Positions 38,487-47,775 are shown, counted from the stretch's first letter. The stretch is 64,000 bases of DNA from Pseudomonas putida (GCF_003228315.1 NZ_CP029693.1:6606501-6670500); one strand, 5' to 3'. The notes: a model not told the origin generated them from the sequence alone. Program-made: numbers and translations.

Positions 38487-39965
38487 CTACGCCGATTTGC
38501 GCAGTACGTTGTTCTTTCTTTCGACCACCTTGAAGGTCAGGCGCATCATCGTCCCCGTTCGTTCATGGCTGCTCAGGCTGGCCTCGCCACCAAAGCTTTC
38601 CATGATCTGCTTGACCATGATCAACCCGATGCCAAGCCTGCCGTCCTTGGTCGTGTAGAAGGATTTGAAGGCCATCAGTTCCTGCTGCCGGGTCATGCCA
38701 TCCCCGGTGTCATAGACGTTCAGATGCAGCCATTGCTGGGTTTCGTCCAGGGTGGGCTCGATGGTCAAAGTCCCTCCCGTCGGCATGGCTTCGATCGCAT
38801 GGGCGATCAGGCTGTTGAGGATCTGCGAGAGCAACAGCGGATTGCTGACCACCCGGGGCGTCGGTTCGTTGCTGAACACCACCTGGATACCCGACTGGCC
38901 CAGCTGCGTGCTGAAGCTGCTCAGCGTGGCCTGTGCCACCACCATCGGCTCCACCAGTTCGGCCTCGCCACGAATCGGGCGCAGGCACAGCAGCAGTTCA
39001 TGCACCCACTTCGACATCCGGTCGACCTGGCTGACGATATCGGCGATGTTCTTGCGCGCCGGCTGGCCTTCCATTTCATCGGCAAGTTCCGCACTGGAGC
39101 GGATGCAGGCCAGCGGATTACGCAAACTGTGGGCCACCGCCGTGGACATCTCGATCAGCCCGGCATAGGTCTTGTTGGCCACCAGTTGCGCCTCCTGCGA
39201 TTCCAGCTGCGCCGAGGCACGGCGAACGATCCAGTACAGCCCGAAATACAGCAGCACCCCGCCCAGTGCGGTGGACAGCCAGATGATCCAGTGGCCACGG
39301 TCGAGCCTTTCCATCAGGTCGGAGGGCTCCTTGTAGATTTCCACCATCACCAGCGTGTTGCCCAGGTCATCCAGCAGCGGGATGTAGCTCTCGATGAAGA
39401 ACGCTTTCGGCGGATGCAAAAACTGCTGTTCGGGGCGGGCCTCGTCGGCTGCGCTGTACTTGGTGGACACCCGGTCCCTGGCGTGGAAGGCCGCTTCGAG
39501 CGCCTCGTCGTCGAGAAATTGCTTGCCGATCAAATTGGGATTGGTCGACCAGATCACGCTCCGTTGCGGGGAGTAGAGGCTGATCAGCAGCGAGTCCGGA
39601 AAGTCGGCAAGGTGGCCGAGGAACTCGGCGCGCGCCCGTTGCCGGTTTTGCGACATCTCTGGCGTGAGCATGGCGTAGGAGGTGGTCGCCAGCACATCGC
39701 CCATTTGCATGCCGGTCAGGCCGTGGTGGCGGATCTCGCCGGTGGCGATGGTCTGGATGAACTGCGCTGAGAGCAGTGCATCGCGCTCCAGGCTTTCGAT
39801 CATCAGGTATTGGGTTGAGACCGTGCCCAGGCCAACGGCGATGATGCTGACGAGGAAGAAGCTGATCAGCGAAAACCAGCGCAGAAGGTTGAAAGGCCGG
39901 GTGGGCGCGATGGCGTCACCGGCTTCATGAGGCAGGCGATTGAACAGTGCTGAAATGGCAAGCAT
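38487..39965 (-). CDS. Sensor histidine kinase with altered N-box
   Basis: A 492-residue membrane kinase. Membrane segments at ~30-50 and ~235-255 enclose a periplasmic sensor. The H-box AHSLRNPLACIRSSAE carries the phospho-His (~277). In the ATPase domain the N-box reads LNSLIAHAIEAM, so the Asn that normally binds Mg-ATP is His (CAT at about 38806-38808). G boxes DTGDGM and GRLGIGLIMV look intact. No response regulator gene is next to it, so the kinase is an orphan. Whether the His substitution reduces activity is unknown. Confidence 0.88.
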   Translation of the reverse strand: MLAISALFNRLPHEAGDAIAPTRPFNLLRWFSLISFFLVSIIAVGLGTVSTQYLMIESLERDALLSAQFIQTIATGEIRHHGLTGMQMGDVLATTSYAMLTPEMSQNRQRARAEFLGHLADFPDSLLISLYSPQRSVIWSTNPNLIGKQFLDDEALEAAFHARDRVSTKYSAADEARPEQQFLHPPKAFFIESYIPLLDDLGNTLVMVEIYKEPSDLMERLDRGHWIIWLSTALGGVLLYFGLYWIVRRASAQLESQEAQLVANKTYAGLIEMSTAVAHSLRNPLACIRSSAELADEMEGQPARKNIADIVSQVDRMSKWVHELLLCLRPIRGEAELVEPMVVAQATLSSFSTQLGQSGIQVVFSNEPTPRVVSNPLLLSQILNSLIAHAIEAMPTGGTLTIEPTLDETQQWLHLNVYDTGDGMTRQQELMAFKSFYTTKDGRLGIGLIMVKQIMESFGGEASLSSHERTGTMMRLTFKVVERKNNVLRKSA

Positions 39966-40174
39966 GGGGAATATCCTGTAGGTGTTTCATTTCCCTGTGC
40001 AGCAAGCTGAACTTCTACATCGAGCCTGAAGTAAGTACAGCATTGTTCATGCCAAACCGGCGGGCCAGAGCCATCAACGATTTAGAGCATTCGGGCCGCG
40101 GAGCAGCAGCTTTGAACCGGGCCCGAAAAGCCAAATGCGGGGCAAATTCCCCAGTGGGTGGGGATGCTGCGGGC

Positions 40175-40669
40175 CTATCGGCCGTGCGCCGCGTCAGCCA
40201 ATTGTTCGGTATCGACCCGGACAAACACCGAGTCGCCCACCGCCGTGAGCACATCGCCAGCAAAGACTTCGCAGATCACCCGGGTCTTGCGCCCGACCTC
40301 ACCGTCCACCTTCGCCCGCAGGGTCAACGGCACGCCCATGGGGGTCGGCTTGATGAACTTGATGCCCAGGTTGCCGGTGACGCAGTTGATGCGCGGCAGG
40401 CTGGCGACTTCGCGCTGTTCGGCGCGGTAGTGATAGGCCATGACAGTCCAGTTGGAATGGCAGTCGACCAGCATCGCGATCAGGCCGCCGTAGACCAGGT
40501 CCGGCCAGCCGCAATATTTGTCGTCCGGCACATGCTCGGCCACGACGTGCACGCCGTCTTCGTGCCAGTAACTCTTGATGTGCAGCCCGTGGGGGTTGCG
40601 GCCGCCGCAGCCGTAGCAAACGCCGTCTGGTGCGGCGGTGTCTTGCAGGGATGTGTCGAGGGTGGACAT
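40175..40669 (-). CDS. PaaI-type hotdog-fold thioesterase
   Basis: A 164-residue protein, start at 40669 (MSTLDTSLQD). The N-terminal CYGCGGRNPHGLHIKS looks like a small zinc-ribbon-like element. The hotdog core has the family element VYGGLIAMLVDCHSNW, whose Asp or Glu activates water. It probably hydrolyses acyl-CoA, perhaps from aromatic or fatty catabolism. A REPIN lies upstream, between it and the LysR gene. Confidence 0.85.
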   Translation of the reverse strand: MSTLDTSLQDTAAPDGVCYGCGGRNPHGLHIKSYWHEDGVHVVAEHVPDDKYCGWPDLVYGGLIAMLVDCHSNWTVMAYHYRAEQREVASLPRINCVTGNLGIKFIKPTPMGVPLTLRAKVDGEVGRKTRVICEVFAGDVLTAVGDSVFVRVDTEQLADAAHGR

Positions 40670-40728
40670 GTCAGGTTCATCCTTAAAATTGAAAAGCCAA
40701 ACGGGTAAAGCATTGAACAATGAAACCA

Positions 40729-40819
40729 CTGTGGGAGCGAGCCTGCTCGCGATGGCAGAGTGTCAGGCAACGATGTTGTGACTGACCGTCCGCCATCGCG
40801 AGCAGGCTCGCTCCTACAG
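40729..40819. repeat. REPIN
   Basis: Begins CTGTGGGAGCGAGCCTGCTC and ends GAGCAGGCTCGCTCCTACAG, about 90 bp overall, between the thioesterase start and the LysR stop. Confidence 0.88.
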
Positions 40820-40835
40820 TGTTCTTTTCCTGCCC

Positions 40836-41753
40836 TCAACGCCGCGCCGAATGCTGCTGCGGGGCCAGAAACGCATCATGGAAGTAATTGCGAAACGCAT
40901 GCATCGCCGGGCTCAATTCCCGCTCGCGGTGCCAGGCCAGGCCAACACTCATGGGGGTGACCTTGTCAGTGATGGTCACGGTTTCGATGCGTTTGCCTTC
41001 CAGCGACCACGGGCGGTGCACCAGGTCGGAAAGGATCGCCACGCCGCTGCCGTTGGCCACCATGCTGCGCACTGCCTCCACGGAACTGGTGCGCACCCGC
41101 ACATTCGGTTGCTGATGGGCATGTTCCCAATAACGCATGGCGCTCTGTTCGGCTTCGTCGACGGTCAGCAGGATGAACGGCTCCCTGGCCACATCGGCCA
41201 GACTCACGGACGAGCGCTCGCACAGCGGGTGATGGCTGGGTAGCCATAGCCGGCGTTCGGAGTTGAACAGGGTTTCGGAGACGATGTCCGGGTGCGTGAG
41301 GTTCGCCGTGAGCACCACCGCCATGTCGAACTGGCCTTCCAGCAACCCTTGCTCGATGGCCTGGCGTTCCCGCTCATGCACTTCAATGGCCACGTCCGGG
41401 TGCCAGTGTTCCAGCCGTTGCAGATGGTGCGGCAGGAAGTAGCCGATCACTGTGTAACTGGCCGCCACGCGCAGCAGGCCGCTGGCGCGCACGTCGGGCA
41501 GCGGGCTGTTCAGGGCGTCGTCGACGCTGCGCAAAATCACGTAGGCGCGATTGAGAAAATGCCGTCCGGCGTCGGTCAGGCTCATGCCCTGGGCCGAGCG
41601 CTGGAACAGCAGGGCGCCGAGCATGCCTTCCAGCTCCTTGATCGCGGTGGTCACCGCTGACTGGGAAATATTCAAATGAATCGCCGCTTGCGAGATTTGC
41701 CCGATCTCGGCGGTGGCGACGAAGTAGCGGACCTGGCGCAGGGTCAGTGACAT
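40836..41753 (-). CDS. LysR-family regulator, divergent from the pxp operon
   Basis: A 305-residue LysR-type regulator. The N-terminal winged HTH reads VRYFVATAEIGQISQAAIHLNISQ then SAVTTAIKELE, and an inducer-binding domain follows. It is transcribed divergently from pxpA across a 141-bp gap with LysR-box-like sequences, which strongly suggests that it controls that operon, perhaps in response to pyroglutamate or another lactam. The inducer is not known. Confidence 0.92.
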   Translation of the reverse strand: MSLTLRQVRYFVATAEIGQISQAAIHLNISQSAVTTAIKELEGMLGALLFQRSAQGMSLTDAGRHFLNRAYVILRSVDDALNSPLPDVRASGLLRVAASYTVIGYFLPHHLQRLEHWHPDVAIEVHERERQAIEQGLLEGQFDMAVVLTANLTHPDIVSETLFNSERRLWLPSHHPLCERSSVSLADVAREPFILLTVDEAEQSAMRYWEHAHQQPNVRVRTSSVEAVRSMVANGSGVAILSDLVHRPWSLEGKRIETVTITDKVTPMSVGLAWHRERELSPAMHAFRNYFHDAFLAPQQHSARR

Positions 41754-41813
41754 GAATGCTCCGGTAGACGAGGTATCTGTTTTAAGGGCTATCTGTTTTT
41801 CAGAAGATGGCCT

Positions 41814-41827
41814 ATCTGATAATAGAT
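41814..41827. promoter_or_regulatory. Candidate LysR operator, ATCT-N6-AGAT
   Basis: An inverted repeat ATCT-N6-AGAT lies in the divergent LysR/pxpA gap. Two more TATCTG copies precede it at 41774 and 41790, giving three half-site-like repeats. Such an arrangement is common for LysR activators. Proof would need footprinting. Confidence 0.4.
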
Positions 41828-41894
41828 CTTCCCAAGGGGTCGGCTGGAATTTAACGTGGCCTGCATGAAGTCACAAGCGTCAGGAGCAAGCGTC

Positions 41895-42653
41895 ATGCAG
41901 GCAGTAGATTTCAATTCGGACATGGGCGAAGGCTTCGGCCCGTGGACCATCGGCGATGGCGTCGACAACGAGCTGATGGGCTTCATCAGCACCGCCAACG
42001 TCGCCACCGGTTTCCATGCCGGCGACCCCGGCACCATGCGCCGTACCGTCGAGCAGGCCAAGCGCCTGGGCGTGGCCGTCGGTGCCCATCCGGGCTTCCG
42101 TGACCTGGTCGGTTTCGGTCGCCGCCACATCAATGCACCGGCCCAGGAGCTGGTGGACGACATGCTGTATCAGCTCGGCGCCCTGCGTGAACTGGCCCGG
42201 GTTCAAGGCGTCACCCTGCAACACATCAAACCCCACGGCGCGCTGTACATGCACCTGGCCCGGGACGAGGAAGCGGCCCGCCTGCTGGTGGAAAACCTGC
42301 AGCGCCTGGAGCCCGAACTGTTGCTGTATTGCATGCCCAACTCGGTGATCTGGCGTGTCGCCAAAGAACTCGGCCAACCGGTGATCCGCGAGTTCTACGC
42401 CGACCGCGAATACGACCTCAGTGGCTCCATCGTCTTTACCCGCAACGTGCGTGCCTACGACCCGGCGCAAGTGGCGGCGCGGGTGCTGCGTGCCTGTCAG
42501 GAAGGCGTGGTGCGCACCGTCGAGGGCGAGGACCTGGCGATCGAATTCGATTCCATCTGCCTGCACAGCGATACACCGGGGGCTCTGGCCTTGGTCGAGG
42601 CCACGCGCAAGGCACTGGATGATGCGGGGATCAAGGTTCGCGCACCGCGCTAA
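41895..42653 (+). CDS. pxpA: 5-oxoprolinase subunit PxpA (LamB/YcsF family)
   Basis: A 252-residue protein of the LamB/YcsF family. The start at 41895 (MQAVDFNSDMGEGFGPW) has AGGAG upstream. The family's DFNSDMGEGFG and the HPGFRD and VKPHGALY-like (QHIKPHGALYMHL) segments are visible. PxpA acts with PxpBC to open pyroglutamate (5-oxoproline) to glutamate with ATP. It is first in a six-gene operon, followed by a biotin carrier about 100 bp downstream. Confidence 0.93.
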   Translation: MQAVDFNSDMGEGFGPWTIGDGVDNELMGFISTANVATGFHAGDPGTMRRTVEQAKRLGVAVGAHPGFRDLVGFGRRHINAPAQELVDDMLYQLGALRELARVQGVTLQHIKPHGALYMHLARDEEAARLLVENLQRLEPELLLYCMPNSVIWRVAKELGQPVIREFYADREYDLSGSIVFTRNVRAYDPAQVAARVLRACQEGVVRTVEGEDLAIEFDSICLHSDTPGALALVEATRKALDDAGIKVRAPR

Positions 42654-42754
42654 GCCCCAAATCACCCCTAATAAAACCAGGCACAGAGAAGCCAGGGATC
42701 AAACACCGATTCATTTTTGCCTGCCTTTCTACAACTATTCCAAGAGGAACAGAC

Positions 42755-43000
42755 ATGGCCGAACAAACCGTTATCACTCCGTTGCCGGGCACCTTCTACC
42801 GCAAGGCCACCCCGGACTCGCCGAACTACGTCGAGCCGGGCGCTGAAGTCAGTGCCGACACCGTGGTTGGCCTGATCGAGGTCATGAAGCAGTTTTCCGA
42901 ACTGACTGCCGGCAGGGCGGGTCGCCTGAGCGCGTTTATGGTCGAAGACGGGGATCCGGTGGAGCCGGGTCAGGTCATCGCCACACTCGACGACGCGTGA
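42755..43000 (+). CDS. Small biotin carboxyl carrier protein
   Basis: An 81-residue biotinyl domain, AccB-like but lacking the long N-terminal region of housekeeping AccB. The biotin-accepting Lys sits in GLIEVMKQFSEL (EVMK instead of EAMKM). A strong hairpin-like loop structure is not apparent. It is the second gene of the pxp operon, 10 bp before the biotin carboxylase, its likely partner. Confidence 0.92.
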   Translation: MAEQTVITPLPGTFYRKATPDSPNYVEPGAEVSADTVVGLIEVMKQFSELTAGRAGRLSAFMVEDGDPVEPGQVIATLDDA

Positions 43001-43010
43001 GGGCACGACC

Positions 43011-44384
43011 ATGACTCAAGCCATTCGTAAATTGCTGATCGCCAACCGGGGCGAGATTGCCGTGCGGATCATCCGTGCGGCCAAGGAACTGGGGATTCCC
43101 ACCGTTGCCGCGTGCAGCGAGGCCGACGTTGATTCCATGGCCGCGCGCATGGCTGACGAGGTACACGTCCTCGGCCCGGCCCGCGCCGACAAGAGTTACC
43201 TGAACGTCGAGGCCTTGCTCGGCGCCTTGCAAACCACCGGCGCCAATGCGGTCCACCCGGGCTACGGCTTTCTCTCGGAGAACGCCGATTTCGCCGAAGC
43301 GGTGGTCGCCGCCGGTGCGATTTTCGTCGGTCCCAGCGCCGACACCATTCGGCGCATGGGCGACAAGGCCGAAGCCCGGCGCACCGCGCAAGCAGCCGGC
43401 GTACCGGTGGTGCCCGGTTCCCCGGATGAGTTGTTCGACGTCGAGTCGGCGCTCAAGGCTGCCGAATCCGTTGGCTTCCCGTTGCTGATCAAAGCCTCGG
43501 CCGGTGGCGGCGGACGCGGCATTCGCCTGGCGGAAAACGCCCAGCAACTTGCCGAAGAGTTCCCCCGTTCCCAGCGTGAAGCCCAGGCGGCCTTCGGCAA
43601 TGGCGCGGTGTATCTGGAGCGCTTCATCGGCAAGGCCCGGCACATCGAAGTGCAGGTGCTGGGCGATGGTCAGCACGCGGTGCACCTGTTCGAGCGCGAG
43701 TGCTCGCTGCAGCGTCGCCGGCAGAAGATTCTTGAAGAGGCGCCGTCGCCAGTCCTCAATGCGCAACAGCGAGAGACGCTGTGCGCCAGCGCCGTACGCC
43801 TGACCGAAGCCCTGGGCTACAAGGGCGCCGGCACCCTGGAGTATCTGTACGACGATGTCACCGGCGAGTTTTTCTTCATCGAGATGAACACGCGGATCCA
43901 GGTGGAGCACCCGATCAGCGAACTGATCACCGGCATCGATCTGGTCCAGGCCATGTTGCGCATCGCCGGCGGCGAGCCGCTGGGCTTCAAGCAAGGCGAT
44001 ATCCAGCTCAATGGCGCCGCCCTGCAAATGCGTTTGAATGCCGAAGATCCGGCACGGGATTTCTTTCCAAGTCCGGGCTTGGTCGAATCGCTGGTTTGGC
44101 CGCAAGGGCAGGGCGTGCGGGTCGACAGCCATCTCTTTGAAGGGTACCGGGTGCCGCCTTACTATGACTCGCTGCTGGCCAAGCTGATCGTGCATGGTCG
44201 TGATCGCAATGAAGCGTTGGCTCGCGCCCGTATCGCCGTGGAGCACACCACGCTCACCGGCATGGCCAGCACCCTGTCGCTGCACGGCGAATTGCTGGAG
44301 CAACCCTGGCTGCACAACGCCGACTTCCACACCGGCACCCTGGAAACCTGGCTGGCTGCGCGCCGCAGCGGAGGTGAAGCATGA
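43011..44384 (+). CDS. Biotin carboxylase subunit (AccC-like)
   Basis: A 457-residue ATP-grasp enzyme that carboxylates biotin with bicarbonate. The N-terminal LIANRGEIAVRIIRAAKELGI, the glycine-rich ATP loop ASAGGGGRGIRLA, and the C-terminal FIEMNTRIQVEHPISEL are the standard motifs. It stands next to the biotin carrier and overlaps pxpB by ATGA. The paralogue is distinct from a housekeeping accC, as it is embedded in a pxp operon. It probably serves a specialised lactam or amide carboxylation. Confidence 0.94.
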   Translation: MTQAIRKLLIANRGEIAVRIIRAAKELGIPTVAACSEADVDSMAARMADEVHVLGPARADKSYLNVEALLGALQTTGANAVHPGYGFLSENADFAEAVVAAGAIFVGPSADTIRRMGDKAEARRTAQAAGVPVVPGSPDELFDVESALKAAESVGFPLLIKASAGGGGRGIRLAENAQQLAEEFPRSQREAQAAFGNGAVYLERFIGKARHIEVQVLGDGQHAVHLFERECSLQRRRQKILEEAPSPVLNAQQRETLCASAVRLTEALGYKGAGTLEYLYDDVTGEFFFIEMNTRIQVEHPISELITGIDLVQAMLRIAGGEPLGFKQGDIQLNGAALQMRLNAEDPARDFFPSPGLVESLVWPQGQGVRVDSHLFEGYRVPPYYDSLLAKLIVHGRDRNEALARARIAVEHTTLTGMASTLSLHGELLEQPWLHNADFHTGTLETWLAARRSGGEA

Positions 44385-45253
44385 GCAGTCCGATTCGCTA
44401 CAGCTTTGGCGCCGACGAGCACCTGTTTGCCGAAGTCAGCGACAGCATGTCCCTTGAGGCCTTCTTCAAGGGCATGGCAGTGACCCGCGCGGTGGAACGG
44501 CTGGCGCTGGATGGCGTGCTCGATGTGTGCCTGGCCAATGCCTCGTTCCAGATCCGTTTCGACCCGGACCGCATCGCGCCGGCCGACCTGCTTGAAGCCG
44601 TCAAAGGCGCTGAAGCCGAGGCCGTCGCCGAGCGCACCTTGCACACCCGGATCATCGAGATTCCGGTGCTGTACAACGATCCCTGGACCCACGAGACCCT
44701 GATGCGTTTTCGCGACCGGCATCAGGACCCGAGCGCCACGGACCTTGAATACGCCGCGCGGATCAACGGCCTGGCCGACGTCGAGGCGTTCATCGCTGCA
44801 CATAGCGGCGCGCCGTGGTTCGTCTCGATGGTCGGCTTCGTCGCCGGCCTGCCGTTCATGTTCCAGATGGTCGAGCGCGAACGTCAGTTGCAGGTGCCCA
44901 AGTACCTGCGCCCGCGCACCGACACGCCGAAGCTGACCCTCGGCCACGGCGGCTGCTTCGGTTGCATCTACTCGGTGCGTGGCGCCGGTGGCTACCAGAT
45001 GTTCGGCGTCACCCCGGCACCGATCTACGACCCGCAGCAGAACCTGGCGTACCTGAAGGAGCACATGGTGTTCTTCCGCCCCGGCGACATCGTGCAGTTC
45101 AAGCCGATGGACCGCGAGGAATACGACCAGGCCGTGGCCGAAGTCGAGGCCGGGCGCTTCGATCTGCGGATCCGCCCGGTGGAGTTCTCGCTGGATGCGT
45201 TTCTCGCCGACCCGGTCGGCTATCCCAAGTCGCTGCAGGAGGTGCTGGCATGA
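44381..45253 (+). CDS. pxpB: 5-oxoprolinase subunit PxpB (KipI family)
   Basis: A 290-residue KipI-type protein, homologous to one half of the carboxyltransferase domain of urea carboxylase. Motifs such as RFRDRHQDPSATDLEYAARI, FVAGLPFMFQMVERE and GCFGCIYSVRGAGGYQMFG are visible. It overlaps accC and pxpC by 4 nt each, so subunits are coupled. It is longer than the ~220-residue B. subtilis KipI. Confidence 0.92.
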   Translation: MSSPIRYSFGADEHLFAEVSDSMSLEAFFKGMAVTRAVERLALDGVLDVCLANASFQIRFDPDRIAPADLLEAVKGAEAEAVAERTLHTRIIEIPVLYNDPWTHETLMRFRDRHQDPSATDLEYAARINGLADVEAFIAAHSGAPWFVSMVGFVAGLPFMFQMVERERQLQVPKYLRPRTDTPKLTLGHGGCFGCIYSVRGAGGYQMFGVTPAPIYDPQQNLAYLKEHMVFFRPGDIVQFKPMDREEYDQAVAEVEAGRFDLRIRPVEFSLDAFLADPVGYPKSLQEVLA

Positions 45254-46224
45254 TCAAGGTACTCAAACCCGGTCTGGCCACCTCGGTGCAGGACCTTGGC
45301 CGCGAAGGCTACTACCACCTGGGCATCCCGCCTTCCGGGGCACTGGACCAGTACGCCCTGAGCGCGGCCAACCAACTGGTGGGCAACCCGGCCAACTCCG
45401 GGGCGCTGGAATGCACGCTGCTGGGGCCGGAGCTGGAGTTCCAGCAGGACGCACTGGTAGCCGTGTGCGGCGCGCACATGACGCCCAAGGTCGACGGCGT
45501 GGACATGCACCTGGACACCGCGTTCGAGGTGAAAGCCGGACAGGTGCTGCGTTTTGACTTCCCCAAGGCGGGCGCACGGGCCTATCTGGCCGTGGCCGGC
45601 GGCATCGACGTGCCGGTGGTGCTCGGCAGTCGGTCTACCTATGCGCTGGGTGGGCTCGGTGGATTCCAGGGCCGTCGCCTTATCGCCGGGGATGAATTGC
45701 CGGTTGGCGCCGCCAGCGGCAAGGGTCGTATCGGGGCGAGTTTGCCCATGGCCTTGCGTCAGTCGCTGGGTGGCGAGATCACCCTGCGCGTGGTGCCGGG
45801 GCTGTACTACGACCGTTTGACCCCGGCTGCGGCGGACAGCTTTTTCGCCGAAGCATGGACGGTGGGTTCGGAAGCGGATCGCATCGGCTATCGCTTCAAG
45901 GGCGGCAGCCCGCTGAGCTTCCAGCCTCGGGAGCAACCCTTCGGTGCCGGGTCCGATCCATCGAACATCGTCGACAGCTGCTACCCGATCGGCTCGATCC
46001 AGGTGCCGGCAGGCCTTGAGCCCATCGTGCTGCACCGCGATGCGGTATCCGGTGGCGGCTACGCGATGATCGGCACGGTGATCAGCGCCGACCTCGACCT
46101 GATCGGCCAGATGCAACCGAACCAGAAAGCCCGTTTCGTGGCGGTGACCCTCGAAGAAGCGCTGGAAGCGCGACGTTCCTACAAGAAAAAACTCAGCTGC
46201 CTGAGCAAGCTGTTCCCTTCCTGA
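45250..46224 (+). CDS. pxpC: 5-oxoprolinase subunit PxpC (KipA family)
   Basis: A 324-residue KipA-type protein. The start at 45250 overlaps the pxpB stop. The N-terminus LKPGLATSVQDLGREGY with GIPPSGALDQYAL and the core YLAVAGGIDVPVVLGSRSTY are typical, as is GAGSDPSNIVDSCYPIGSIQVP. With PxpB it forms the heteromer that resembles the carboxyltransferase lobe of urea carboxylase, and in PxpABC it hydrolyses 5-oxoproline. An intergenic stretch of ~110 bp leads to the permease gene. Confidence 0.93.
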   Translation: MIKVLKPGLATSVQDLGREGYYHLGIPPSGALDQYALSAANQLVGNPANSGALECTLLGPELEFQQDALVAVCGAHMTPKVDGVDMHLDTAFEVKAGQVLRFDFPKAGARAYLAVAGGIDVPVVLGSRSTYALGGLGGFQGRRLIAGDELPVGAASGKGRIGASLPMALRQSLGGEITLRVVPGLYYDRLTPAAADSFFAEAWTVGSEADRIGYRFKGGSPLSFQPREQPFGAGSDPSNIVDSCYPIGSIQVPAGLEPIVLHRDAVSGGGYAMIGTVISADLDLIGQMQPNQKARFVAVTLEEALEARRSYKKKLSCLSKLFPS

Positions 46225-46335
46225 TACTGCCCGCCGCACGGCGCGGGTAAAGCCAAAAGGTGAGCCAACGCCGCACTTCGGTGCGGTGGCGGCTGCCCGC
46301 GCTTCAACCTTTGACTGGTTCTGGAGTTCACGCAC

Positions 46336-47658
46336 ATGGCTGCTTTATCGCAATCGAGTCAAACCGGGCAAGACCCGGCCAACCACCCCGTTCCAAGCAA
46401 CGCCCGCATGGGCCGACTGTCACTGACCATGGCCTGGTGGGCGGTGTGCAGCGCGATGTTCTACATCGTCGTGGGCGCCTCTTTGGCGTTGTCTTATGGC
46501 GCGCGCAATGCGCTGATCGGCATGCTGCTGTCGGTGATCAGCTACGGGCTGGTCAACAGCATCCTCAGTCGCTTTGCAGCACGCAGCGGCCTGTCGGTGG
46601 CGCTGTTTTCACGGCTGCTGTTCGGCAGCACCGGTGCTTGCCTGGCGACCCTGATCTTCTTCTCCACGGCGATCTACTACGCGGTGTTCGAAGGCTCGGT
46701 GATCGCCGTGGCACTCAATCACCTGTACCCGGAACTGGTGTACCCGCTGGCGGCGTTGCTGGTGGTGCTGTACAGCGTGCCGATGATCCTGGGCAGCGTG
46801 CAGCACTGGCTGGACAAGCTCAACGGCGTGCTGCTGCCGGTGTACCTCGGCGGTTTGCTGGTGGCGGTGGGGCTGTCGATCAGCCGTTATGGCTACCAGC
46901 CGCAGTGGCTGGATTTCGGCCCGGCAACGCCAAGCGCCTATGGTTGGTGGGACTGCTTCGTGGCGTACATGGGCGTGTGGATCCTGATGCTGTTCACCTT
47001 CGACTACGCCCGTTTCGGCAAACCCGAAGATGCCGAGTATCACGGCCGCTGGAACTTCGGCATGCCGTTCTACGCCGTGACCTTCCTGCTCAACGGTGCG
47101 GCAGGCATCTACCTGGTCAGCAGCATTCCCCACGAAGGCGCGTTGAACGAAGTGTCGGTGGTCATGGCAATTTTGCAGATGATGGGCCTGTGGGGGCTGC
47201 TGTTCGTCTGGGCCACGCAAACCCGGATCAACACCGCGAACTACTACCTGGCGACCCTGAACATGCAGGCGTTCTTTGCCCGCTTCGGCCTGCGCGCCTC
47301 GTACCTGGTGTGGGCGCTGGCAGTGGGGGTGATTGTCTACGGGCTGATGCTGGCGGATGTGTTTGCGTACCTGCTCAAGGCGCTGGCCTATCAGGGGATT
47401 TTCGTGGTGGCCTGGGTCGGTGTGGCGTTGGCGCAGATTGTCTATGGACGGTATGACGCATCGGCGCTGGAACGGGTAGCGACGTTCAATCCGGTAGGCC
47501 TGACGGCCTGGTTCGGAGCCACGGCACTGGGGCTGGCGTTGATGTTTGCCGGTAGTGGTTTGAGCAGCTTCTCCGCGCCGGCCACGGTGGTTGTGGCGTT
47601 CGGGTTGCAAGCGGGGTTGGGTTATCGCGGGCGGATGCAGGTGGGCCTGGCGGAATAG
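46336..47658 (+). CDS. NCS1-family nucleobase/hydantoin-type permease
   Basis: A 440-residue inner-membrane transporter with about 12 helices of the nucleobase:cation symporter-1 family (purine, pyrimidine, hydantoin or allantoin transporters). GGAG precedes the ATG. It follows pxpC in the same direction and may import the substrate of the carboxylase/oxoprolinase set, such as 5-oxoproline or another cyclic amide. No substrate-defining residue could be read. Confidence 0.85.
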   Translation: MAALSQSSQTGQDPANHPVPSNARMGRLSLTMAWWAVCSAMFYIVVGASLALSYGARNALIGMLLSVISYGLVNSILSRFAARSGLSVALFSRLLFGSTGACLATLIFFSTAIYYAVFEGSVIAVALNHLYPELVYPLAALLVVLYSVPMILGSVQHWLDKLNGVLLPVYLGGLLVAVGLSISRYGYQPQWLDFGPATPSAYGWWDCFVAYMGVWILMLFTFDYARFGKPEDAEYHGRWNFGMPFYAVTFLLNGAAGIYLVSSIPHEGALNEVSVVMAILQMMGLWGLLFVWATQTRINTANYYLATLNMQAFFARFGLRASYLVWALAVGVIVYGLMLADVFAYLLKALAYQGIFVVAWVGVALAQIVYGRYDASALERVATFNPVGLTAWFGATALGLALMFAGSGLSSFSAPATVVVAFGLQAGLGYRGRMQVGLAE

Positions 47659-47673
47659 GGCGTACCCAATCCC

Positions 47674-47775
47674 CTGTAGGAGCGAGCATGCTCGCGATGG
47701 TCGTCAACGATAACGCTGGCTGCCTGACACCCCACGGTGTCCTGGCGTCCATCGCGAGCATGCTCGCTCCTACAG
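47674..47775. repeat. REPIN (GCATGC subtype)
   Basis: Starts CTGTAGGAGCGAGCATGCTC and ends GAGCATGCTCGCTCCTACAG, about 100 bp. It separates the permease gene from the convergent MHS transporter. Confidence 0.9.
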
